Assembly: GCA_041685145.1 (NCBI GenBank)
Contig: JAWLGJ010000024.1
Coordinates: forward strand, 1 to 51,002
Reading direction: 5' to 3'
Source of the DNA: JAWLGJ01 sp041685145
GTDB lineage: Bacteria; Pseudomonadota; Alphaproteobacteria; Rhodospirillales; Magnetospirillaceae
DNA: 51,002 nt
The notes beneath the pieces are model-generated. The model worked only from the letters and a program-made list of their open reading frames with translations, ran no database searches and was not told where the DNA came from. How positions within the stretch are numbered: the first letter of the stretch is position 1; each line of letters begins with the position of its first letter. Below are positions 44,536-51,002 of this stretch, in pieces. Position numbers and translations under genes: made by a program.

Positions 44536-45705
44536 TCATTCCGGCGCCGCCGGGCGCCGCGCCGCGCCCCACAGATGCATGGCGGTGGCGCCCAGCCCCA
44601 CCAGCAGCGCCAGGAAGACGGCCAGCGCGCCCGCCACCGGCACCAGCGCCACCAGCGCCAACAGCAGCAACCCCAGCAGCGTCCAGCCCAGGCGGGCCTC
44701 GTCGCTCGGCGGCGCCCGGCGGCGCAGCAGGCGGCGCAGCCCGGCCCCCACCCAGCCGCCCGCCACCGCGCCCGCCGCCAGCAGCGCCGCGGCGTAGGCG
44801 GCCAGGGCGAAAAGGCCCACCAGGCTACCGAACAGGGTGGCGATCAGCAGCCCGGCCCCCACCGGCACCGCCACCAGCACCGCGAAGCCGAGGGCGAGGC
44901 TGGCCCAGGGGCGGCGGCGGCCCGCAAGCACCGCGCCCTGCATCAGGCGCGGCGCCGCGCCGTGCAGGACCGCGGCCAGGATGGCGGCGGCGACCAAGGC
45001 GGCCGCCACCGCCGCCAGCCCGGTGAGGACGATGGCCACGCCGACGCGCTCCCGCCCCTCGAAGCCGCGCCGCGCCGCGTGCCGCTCCGGTCCCGGCAGG
45101 CGCAGAAGCTCGCCGCCCACCCGGGCGCCGGGCGCCACCGTCACCTCGGCGCCGCGCGCCCGGACGTCGCCGCCGATTTGCGCCCCGGCCGCCAGTTCCA
45201 GATCGCCGCCGGTGAATTCGACGTCGCCGTCCACCTGGCCGCTGATGCGCAGGGTGCCGCCGGCGGCGCGAACGAAGCCGCCGATGTGGCCCTGCAGGTC
45301 GAGGTCGAACCCGGCGAGGATGGCGTCGCCGGCCACGGTGCCCGCCGCCGGCTGGGTGATGCTGGCGCCGGCGGCGATCAGGTCGCCGGCGACGTCGCCG
45401 CCGGCGGCGACGCGGACGCCCGCCGCGACCACCACGGCGACCGCGCTGTCGGCCAGCAAGAGCGAGGCGCCGGCCATGAAGACGTCCTGCGCCTGCGTCC
45501 CCTCGACGCGGACCCGGCGCCCGGCGGCGAAGACCTTGTCTGGGGTCCGGGCGCGCACCAGCACGCGGTCGCCGGCGATGAACAGCTTATCGCTGAACGT
45601 GCCGGTTGCGGTGGCGTCGCCATGCGGGGCGGGGGGCGTCTGGGCCGCGCCGGGGGCGGCCAACAGCAGGAAAACCGGCACCAGGATTGCCCGCAGGGGC
45701 CGCAT
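44536..45705 (-). CDS. Bactofilin-like membrane protein
   Basis: A 389-residue protein with a signal peptide (MRPLRAILVPVFLLLAAPGAAQ). A long Gly/Ala-rich part about 30-205 has the regular turn pattern of a right-handed beta-helix (GDVAGDLIAAGASI, GDVEFTGGDLELAAGAQIGGDVRARG), as in bactofilin/polymer-forming proteins. Four or so membrane helices follow (about 220-380). The combination of exported beta-helix plus membrane domain is known in many bacteria without a clear role. AGGAG precedes the ATG. It is convergent with the sigma54 activator and divergent from the TVP38 gene. Confidence 0.75.
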   Translation of the reverse strand: MRPLRAILVPVFLLLAAPGAAQTPPAPHGDATATGTFSDKLFIAGDRVLVRARTPDKVFAAGRRVRVEGTQAQDVFMAGASLLLADSAVAVVVAAGVRVAAGGDVAGDLIAAGASITQPAAGTVAGDAILAGFDLDLQGHIGGFVRAAGGTLRISGQVDGDVEFTGGDLELAAGAQIGGDVRARGAEVTVAPGARVGGELLRLPGPERHAARRGFEGRERVGVAIVLTGLAAVAAALVAAAILAAVLHGAAPRLMQGAVLAGRRRPWASLALGFAVLVAVPVGAGLLIATLFGSLVGLFALAAYAAALLAAGAVAGGWVGAGLRRLLRRRAPPSDEARLGWTLLGLLLLALVALVPVAGALAVFLALLVGLGATAMHLWGAARRPAAPE

Positions 45706-45838
45706 CGCATCACTCTCCTTTGCCGCGAACCGCCACCAGGATGATGCCGCCCGGCGCGTGTGTCCATCCTCGCCATGCGCGGTAGCGGTCACGCGATGGT
45801 GACTGGCGGTGCCGGCCGGCTGCGTTAGATTCAAGGTC

Positions 45839-46618
45839 ATGCACGACGCCCGCTCCGCGCCCGAGGCCCGCGACGGCGGCGGCCCGCTCGCGGGACGGGG
45901 CCGCCGCGTCATGCTGTTGCGCCTGCTGCCGGTGGCCGTCATTGCCGCCGGATTCGCCGCCTTCTGGCTGCTGGGGCTGGACGACTACGTCACCTTCGAG
46001 ACCATCGCCGCCTATCGCGAAGAACTGAAGGCATGGGTGGCGCGGGACTGGCCGCTGGCGGCCCTCAGCTTCGTGGCCGCCTATGTGACGATGGTCGCCG
46101 TGGGGGTGCCGGGCGCGGCGGTGGCCACAATCACCGCCGGCGTCCTGTTCGGCACCTGGGCGGGGGCGCTGCTGTCGGGCCTTGCCGCCACCATCGGCGC
46201 AACGGTGGTGTTTCTGGCCGCGCGCCTGGCGGTGGGCGACGCCCTGCTGCGGCGGGCGGGGCCGGCGGTGCGGCGCATGGAGGCGGGCTTCCGCCGCAAC
46301 GCGCTGTCCTACCTGCTGGTGCTGCGGCTGATCCCGCTGTTTCCGTTCTGGCTGGTCAATATCGTCCCGGCCTTCCTGAACGTGCCGTTGCGGATCTATG
46401 TGCTGGGCACGCTGCTGGGGGTGTTGCCCGGCTCGTTGGTGTTCGCGGGGCTGGGGAACGGCCTGTCGCATGTGCTTGCCGGCGGCGAACCGCCGGGCCC
46501 GGAGGTTCTCCTGGCGCCCAAGGTTCTGCTGCCGCTGCTGGCGCTGGCGGTGCTGGCGTTGTTGCCGGTGGCCTGGCGCGAATGGCGCCGGCGCCGGCGG
46601 GGCGACGCCGATGTCTGA
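45839..46618 (+). CDS. TVP38/TMEM64 (DedA-like) membrane protein
   Basis: A 259-residue membrane protein of the VTT/SNARE-associated family: VTMVAVGVPGAAVATITAGVLFGTWAG, the central VVFLAARLAVGD and LRLIPLFPFWLVNIVPAFLNVPLRIY are the conserved blocks. The family is linked to lipid scrambling, or in bacteria to ion and selenite handling; the role here is unknown. Its end overlaps the flavin reductase gene by eight bases, a pairing found in many bacteria and suggesting a joint function. Confidence 0.87.
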   Translation: MHDARSAPEARDGGGPLAGRGRRVMLLRLLPVAVIAAGFAAFWLLGLDDYVTFETIAAYREELKAWVARDWPLAALSFVAAYVTMVAVGVPGAAVATITAGVLFGTWAGALLSGLAATIGATVVFLAARLAVGDALLRRAGPAVRRMEAGFRRNALSYLLVLRLIPLFPFWLVNIVPAFLNVPLRIYVLGTLLGVLPGSLVFAGLGNGLSHVLAGGEPPGPEVLLAPKVLLPLLALAVLALLPVAWREWRRRRRGDADV

Positions 46619-48041
46619 GCGTGCCGCCGCCGACATCTGCGTCGTCGGCGCCGGGGCGGCCGGGCTGTCGGTGGCGGCCGGGGCCGCGCAATTGGGGGCG
46701 CGGGTGGTGCTGTTCGAGGCCGGCCGCATGGGCGGGGAATGCCTCAACACCGGCTGCGTGCCCTCCAAAGCGCTGCTGGCGGCGGCGCAGGCGGCGCAGG
46801 CGGTGCGCGCGGCGCCCGCCTTCGGCATCCGAGTGGAGGCGCCGGCGGTCGACTGGGCGGCGGTGCGGGCGCATGTCGACGGCGCCATCGCCGCCATCGC
46901 CCCCCATGACTCCGAGGAACGCCTGACCGGGCTGGGGGTGCGGGTGGTGCGGGCGCGGGCGCGCTTCGTCGGCCGCCGCGAGGTCGAGGGCGGCGGCGTG
47001 CGGGTGCGGGCGCGCTTCCTCGTCGTCGCCACCGGCGCGGCGCCGGCGCTGCCGCCGCTGGCGGGGCTGGAGTCGGTGCCCTTCCTGACCAACGAAAACG
47101 TCTTCGCCTTGGACCAGCGCCCGGCCCGGCTGCTGGTGCTGGGCGGCGGCCCGGTGGGCTGCGAACTGGCCCAGGCGTTTCGCCGCCTGGGGACCGAGGT
47201 GGCGCTGCTCAGCGACTCGCGGCTGCTGCCCCGCGACGACGCCGAGGCGGCGGCGGTGGTCGCTGGGCGTCTGCGCGCCGAGGGCGTCGAGGTGCACGAG
47301 GGCGTCGCGGCGGCGGCGGTGGCGGCCGCGCCTGGCGGCGTGGGGGTGACGCTGGCCGACGGCCGGCGCCCCGACGGCAGCCATCTGCTGCTGGCCACCG
47401 GCCGCCGGGTGGAGGTCGAGGGCCTGGGGCTGGAGGCGGCCGGCATCGCCGCCGCGCCCAAGGGCATCCCCGTGGACCGGCGCCTGCGCACCGCCAACCG
47501 GCGGGTGTTCGCGGTCGGCGACGCGGCGGCGGTGGCCGGGGTGGGGGCGCTGCGCTTCACCCATGTCGCCGCCCACCACGCCGCCGTGGTGCTGCGCCAG
47601 GCGCTGTTCCGGCTGCCGGCGCGGGTGGAGGCGCGGGCGGTGCCGTGGGTGACCTACACCGACCCCGAACTGGCCCATGTCGGGCTGTCCGAGGCCGATG
47701 CCGCCGCGGCGGGGCGGCCGGCGCGGGTGTGGCGGGCGCCCATCGCCGCGACCGACCGCGCCCGCACCGACCGCGCGCCCGAGGGCGTCGTCAAGGTCGT
47801 CACCACCCCCGGCGGCCGCGTGCTGGGCGCCACCGTCGTCGCCCGCCATGCCGGGGAGATGATCCTGCCCTGGGTGCTGGCGGTGCGGCGGCGGGCGCGC
47901 ATCGCCGAGATCGCCGGCGCCATCGTGCCCTATCCGACCCTGTCGGAGGCCGGCAAGGCGGCGGCGGCGGCGTATTTCGTGCCCAAGCTGACCGGGACGC
48001 GGGCGCGCGGCCTGGTGCGGCTGCTGGCGCGGCTGGGTTGA
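46611..48041 (+). CDS. FAD-dependent pyridine nucleotide-disulfide oxidoreductase
   Basis: A 476-residue flavoprotein of the lipoamide dehydrogenase/mercuric reductase family. It has the FAD site ICVVGAGAAGLSVAAG, redox-active Cys44 and Cys49 (GGECLNTGCVPSK), the NAD(P) site LLVLGGGPVGCELAQ, and the second FAD block RVFAVGDAAAV. The dimer-interface motif reads PYPTLSEAGK where lipoamide dehydrogenase has HxHPTLSE, so the catalytic His base is missing; it also lacks the C-terminal CysCys of MerA. The substrate is probably neither lipoamide nor mercury in the classical way. It starts inside the TVP38 gene and ends 16 bp before the radical SAM gene. Confidence 0.88.
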   Translation: MSERAAADICVVGAGAAGLSVAAGAAQLGARVVLFEAGRMGGECLNTGCVPSKALLAAAQAAQAVRAAPAFGIRVEAPAVDWAAVRAHVDGAIAAIAPHDSEERLTGLGVRVVRARARFVGRREVEGGGVRVRARFLVVATGAAPALPPLAGLESVPFLTNENVFALDQRPARLLVLGGGPVGCELAQAFRRLGTEVALLSDSRLLPRDDAEAAAVVAGRLRAEGVEVHEGVAAAAVAAAPGGVGVTLADGRRPDGSHLLLATGRRVEVEGLGLEAAGIAAAPKGIPVDRRLRTANRRVFAVGDAAAVAGVGALRFTHVAAHHAAVVLRQALFRLPARVEARAVPWVTYTDPELAHVGLSEADAAAAGRPARVWRAPIAATDRARTDRAPEGVVKVVTTPGGRVLGATVVARHAGEMILPWVLAVRRRARIAEIAGAIVPYPTLSEAGKAAAAAYFVPKLTGTRARGLVRLLARLG

Positions 48042-48057
48042 GAGAGAAGGAAAGCGC

Positions 48058-48999
48058 ATGACGGTTCATTCGCGCCGCGATCCCCGCAAGTTCCGCGACC
48101 CCGACGTCACCGCCGACGGCCAGCGGCGGGCGAAAGTGGCGCTGCGGCGGTTGGAGACGCTGTGGATCAACACCGGCACGCAATGCAACCTGAGTTGCGC
48201 GCACTGCTACATCGAATCCAGCCCGCGCAACGACCGCCTCGTCTACCTCACCGCCGCCGAGGTCGCGGCCTATCTGGACGAGATCGAGCGCGACGGCCTG
48301 GGCACCGGCTGCATCGGCTTTACCGGCGGCGAGCCCTTCGTCAACCCGCAGTTCATGGCGATGCTGGAGGACGCGCTGGCGCGCGGCTTTCGGGCGTTGG
48401 TGCTGACCAACGCCATGCGGCCGATGGCCCGGCGGCAGGAGGCGCTGCTGGACCTGCGGCGCCGCTTCGGGGCGCGGCTGGAACTGCGGGTGTCGCTGGA
48501 CCACCCCGACCCGGCCGTGCACGACGCCGAGCGCGGCGCCGGAAGCTGGGCGGTCACGATGGCGGGGCTGGCGTGGCTGGACGCCAACGGCTTTGCGCCG
48601 GCGGTGGCGGCGCGGCGTCTGGGTGGCGAGGCAGAGGCCGATCTTCGCCGCGGCTTCGCGCGGTTGTTTGCGGCGCGCGGCCTGGGCATCGACGCCGCCG
48701 ACGCCGCCCGTCTGGTGGTGTTCCCGGAAATGGACGCCGCCGCCGACGCGCCCGAGATCACCGAGGCCTGCTGGGGTCTGCTGGGGGTGGCGCCGGGGGC
48801 GGTGATGTGCGCCGGCGCCCGCATGGTGGTGCGGCGCAAGGGCGCCCCCCGCCCGGCGGTGGTGGCCTGCACGCTGCTGCCCTATGACCCGCGCTTCGAG
48901 ATGGGCGCCACCCTGGCCGAGGCGAGGGGCGAGGTGGCGCTCAACCACCCGCACTGCGCCCAGTTCTGCGTCCTGGGCGGCGCTTCCTGCGGGGGATGA
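48058..48999 (+). CDS. Radical SAM protein
   Basis: A 313-residue enzyme with the radical SAM cluster motif C43-x3-C47-x2-C50 (CNLSCAHC), the SAM-contacting FTGGEPFVN, and four later Cys (C271, C300, C304, C311; HPHCAQFCVLGGASC) that may bind an auxiliary Fe-S cluster. No SPASM signature is certain. It follows the flavin disulfide reductase closely (GAGAGAAGGAAAGC ribosome site), so the three genes TVP38, reductase and radical SAM form one operon. The substrate is not recognisable. Confidence 0.85.
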   Translation: MTVHSRRDPRKFRDPDVTADGQRRAKVALRRLETLWINTGTQCNLSCAHCYIESSPRNDRLVYLTAAEVAAYLDEIERDGLGTGCIGFTGGEPFVNPQFMAMLEDALARGFRALVLTNAMRPMARRQEALLDLRRRFGARLELRVSLDHPDPAVHDAERGAGSWAVTMAGLAWLDANGFAPAVAARRLGGEAEADLRRGFARLFAARGLGIDAADAARLVVFPEMDAAADAPEITEACWGLLGVAPGAVMCAGARMVVRRKGAPRPAVVACTLLPYDPRFEMGATLAEARGEVALNHPHCAQFCVLGGASCGG

Positions 49000-49057
49000 C
49001 GGCGGCGGCGGCGGCGCCCACATGTGGGGCAGGACGCAACCACAGCCGGGGGTCATC

Positions 49058-49276
49058 ATGGGCGATCACGTCTATCGGGTCATCACCATCGCCGGCAGTT
49101 CCACCGAAAGCATCGAGGACGCCATCCGCAAGGCCGTCGCCAAGGCCTCCGAGGGCGGGGAGTCGCTGCGCTGGTTCGAGTTGGCCGAGACCCGCGGCCA
49201 CATCGAGAACGGCCGCGTGGCGCATTTCCAGGTGGTCCTGCGCGTCGGCATGAACATCGGCAGCGTCGAAGCATGA
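49058..49276 (+). CDS. Dodecin (flavin-storage protein)
   Basis: A 72-residue protein matching dodecin: VYRVITIAGSSTESIEDAIRKAV, the flavin-stacking Trp in SLRWFELAETRG, and HFQVVLRVGMNI at the end. Dodecins form 12-subunit shells that bind flavins (riboflavin in archaea, FMN in bacteria) and buffer them. The ATG at 49058 follows GGGGG; the in-frame ATG further up lacks a good site. It sits after a flavoenzyme operon and before the chemotaxis-type chimera. Confidence 0.92.
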   Translation: MGDHVYRVITIAGSSTESIEDAIRKAVAKASEGGESLRWFELAETRGHIENGRVAHFQVVLRVGMNIGSVEA

Positions 49277-49352
49277 CCCAAAGGGCTTACCCCGAAGGTT
49301 CTGGCCGCCCCTGTCCGCAGTGGGGTTTCTTCCGAATTGCAGATATTCTAGT

Positions 49353-51002
49353 GTGATTGGCTTCCTTCGACATAAGCCCGACGGTGACATTCTGGATCGT
49401 GCAGTCTCCTTCCCGGTGGTCGGCCTCGGGGCCTCCGCCGGCGGCATCGAAGCCCTGGAGAGCTTCTTTCGGGCCATCCCAAGTGACACCGGCCTGGCCT
49501 TCGTGGTGATCACGCATCTCCCGGCCCAGCACAAGAGCGCGATGAGCGACATCTTGCGCCACTACACCGCCATGCCGGTGGCGGAGGCGCAGGACGGCAT
49601 GGCGCTGGAACCGGATCACGTCTACACCGCCCCGTCCGGCGGCGCGTTGCGGATGGCCGGCGAGCGCCTCTGTGTCGAGGAACCGACGGACGGCCACGGG
49701 TTGCGCAATCCCGTCGATAGCTTCTTCGTGTCCCTGGCCGCCGCGGCGGGCGAGCGCGCCATCGGCATCATTCTTTCCGGCGGCGGCAGCGACGGCACGC
49801 TGGGGGCGCGGGCGTTGAAGGAAAACGGCGGCCTTGTGATCGCGCAGGGCTCGAATCACACCCAGCCGCGGCATTCGGCCATGCCGCAAAGCGCCATCGC
49901 CACCGGGCTTGTCGATCTGGTGCTGCCGGCGGACGCGATGACCGAGAGCCTGCTGCGCTATTGCCAGGCGCTGGAGGCTCCCGGCGACGCCGAGGGCGAG
50001 CCGGACCGATGGCTGCCCGAGATCTACACGCTGCTGCGCAACCATGTCGGCCACGATTTCAGCGGCTACAAGCGCCAGACCTTCCTGCGCCGCGTGCGCC
50101 GGCGCATGAAGGTGGTGCAGGTCGAGACGCTGGCCGACTACGTTCAGCGCCTGCGCGCGGAGCCGGAGGAAGCCGACCTGTTGTTCCGCGACCTGCTGAT
50201 CGGCGTCACGGGTTTTTTCCGCGACGGCCAGGCCTTCAAGGCCCTGCGCCAGCGGGTCGTCCCCCGCCTGTTCGAAGGCAAGGGCGCCGCCGACGACATT
50301 CGGGTCTGGGTGCCGGGATGCTCGACCGGCGAGGAGGTCTACTCCATCGCCATCCTGCTGGCCGAATACGCCGAAAACCTGCCCGCCGTGCCCCGCATCA
50401 ACGTGTTCGCCACCGATATCGATGACGCGGCGTTGCAGGTGGCGCGCGCCGGGCGCTACCCGGCCGCCCTGCTGGAGGGCGTGTCGGAGGAGCGCCGGCG
50501 GCGCTATTTCACCCGCGAGGACGACACCTATACCGTCAACCGGCGGGTGCGGGGGCTGTGCACCTTTTCCGCCCACAGCCTGATCCGCGATCCGCCGTTC
50601 TCGCGCATCGACCTGGTCTCGTGCCGGAACTTGCTGATCTACATGGGCAGCGAGTTGCAGAAGCGCCTCATCCCCATGTTCCACTTTGCGCTGCGCGCGG
50701 GGGGGTATGTGTTCCTGGGCAGTTCCGAGAACCTCACCCAGCACGGCGACCTGTTCGCCAGCATCGACAAGTCCAACCGCATCTTTCAGCGCCGCGGCGA
50801 CGCCATGCCGGCGCCCAGCTACCGGGACGTGCTTCCCAGCCTGGGCCCGGCGCCGCCGGGCCTTCGCGGCCCGCTCAAGCCGCAGGTCAACGTCATGGCG
50901 CCGACGGCGCCCCGCCGCAGCGCCGAAATCCGGATGCTGGAGCGCTATGCCCCGCCGCATGTGGTGGTCAACCGCGACGGCGACATCATCCATTATTCGG
51001 CG
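49353..51002 (+). CDS. CheB-CheR chimera (methylesterase-methyltransferase), 5' part
   Basis: An open frame of 550 codons running off the window end. The N-terminal part is a CheB methylesterase with all three catalytic elements: Ser in GLGASAGG, His in ITHLPAQHKS and Asp in GGGSDGTLG. A CheR methyltransferase follows, with its helical domain (DFSGYKRQTFLRRVRRRM) and SAM-binding GCSTGEEVYSIAILLAEY, then CRNLLIYM. The last visible residues (LERYAPPHVVVNRDGDI) begin a PAS domain; such proteins usually continue into a histidine kinase. The GTG at 49353 is the most plausible start, but its ribosome site is weak and GTG 49320 is possible. Confidence 0.88.
   Translation, partial: MIGFLRHKPDGDILDRAVSFPVVGLGASAGGIEALESFFRAIPSDTGLAFVVITHLPAQHKSAMSDILRHYTAMPVAEAQDGMALEPDHVYTAPSGGALRMAGERLCVEEPTDGHGLRNPVDSFFVSLAAAAGERAIGIILSGGGSDGTLGARALKENGGLVIAQGSNHTQPRHSAMPQSAIATGLVDLVLPADAMTESLLRYCQALEAPGDAEGEPDRWLPEIYTLLRNHVGHDFSGYKRQTFLRRVRRRMKVVQVETLADYVQRLRAEPEEADLLFRDLLIGVTGFFRDGQAFKALRQRVVPRLFEGKGAADDIRVWVPGCSTGEEVYSIAILLAEYAENLPAVPRINVFATDIDDAALQVARAGRYPAALLEGVSEERRRRYFTREDDTYTVNRRVRGLCTFSAHSLIRDPPFSRIDLVSCRNLLIYMGSELQKRLIPMFHFALRAGGYVFLGSSENLTQHGDLFASIDKSNRIFQRRGDAMPAPSYRDVLPSLGPAPPGLRGPLKPQVNVMAPTAPRRSAEIRMLERYAPPHVVVNRDGDIIHYSA

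Noticed and set aside
45788..45803. GTCAC-N6-GTGAC inverted repeat upstream of the TVP38 gene as an operator
   Set aside because: Only five paired bases per arm, which arises easily by chance in GC-rich DNA; no matching regulator is encoded nearby.
46611..48041. Naming the flavin disulfide reductase as mercuric reductase or lipoamide dehydrogenase
   Set aside because: It lacks the C-terminal Cys pair of the first and the catalytic His of the second; no mer genes or 2-oxoacid dehydrogenase genes are nearby.

Overview
The window is very GC-rich, packs genes tightly with many ATGA/GTGA stop-start overlaps, and encodes a CcoI/CcoS pair, an FnrN/FnrL-type regulator, an alphaproteobacterial-type heme A synthase (CtaA), dodecin and a CheB-CheR chimera. 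Together these suggest a respiring, facultatively microaerobic or denitrifying alphaproteobacterium, probably of the Rhodospirillales. That placement is an inference from gene content, not from a search.

Layout. (1) 1-5.3 kb, + strand: end of the copper P-type ATPase gene ccoI, then ccoS, an Fe-S FNR-family regulator, panB-panC and a gamma-glutamyltransferase-family gene. A tRNA-Arg(ACG) with a good sigma70-like promoter follows. (2) 5.5-12.8 kb: a respiratory block read leftward. It has three subunits of a B-family heme-copper enzyme, a Sco protein, a three-part fusion (b6-type cytochrome b + two [4Fe-4S] clusters + MvhD-like domain) and a small membrane-anchored protein. The catalytic subunit keeps all heme and CuB histidines but has Gln where oxygen reductases have the cross-linked Tyr, so it looks like an NO reductase of the eNOR kind. 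FNR-type boxes precede the three-subunit operon and the cytochrome b fusion. (3) 13.0-14.1 kb: ctaA. (4) 14.1-36.0 kb: a large exopolysaccharide locus. It holds an acyl/aminoacyl-activation module (AMP ligase, carrier protein, asparagine-synthetase-like and NAD-synthetase-like enzymes, GNAT), glycosyltransferases, an initiating sugar transferase, a Wzc-type tyrosine kinase, a flippase, a pyruvyltransferase, an O-antigen ligase/polymerase-like protein, a polysaccharide deacetylase, a secreted GH16/RTX glycanase and a degenerate receiver protein. (5) 36.2-44.5 kb: tonB-exbB-exbD, a TonB-dependent receptor, a DUF4198-like protein, a NapH/CcoG-like polyferredoxin and a CcdA-like membrane protein. 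Next come a perfect FNR box, a TauE/SafE-DsbD-like membrane protein and a sigma54 activator with no sensory domain. (6) 44.5-51.0 kb: a bactofilin-like membrane protein, a TVP38-flavin reductase-radical SAM operon, dodecin, and the 5' part of a CheB-CheR chimera cut by the window end.

How it fits together: the CcoI/CcoS copper route, Sco, the CuA/CuB enzyme, CtaA and the TonB/polyferredoxin block all concern metal supply to, or electron flow through, heme-copper respiratory enzymes. Three FNR-type boxes suggest that part of this set answers to oxygen or NO. The middle third is a separate cell-surface polysaccharide programme. Long open frames antisense to most genes are high-GC shadows and are not annotated.
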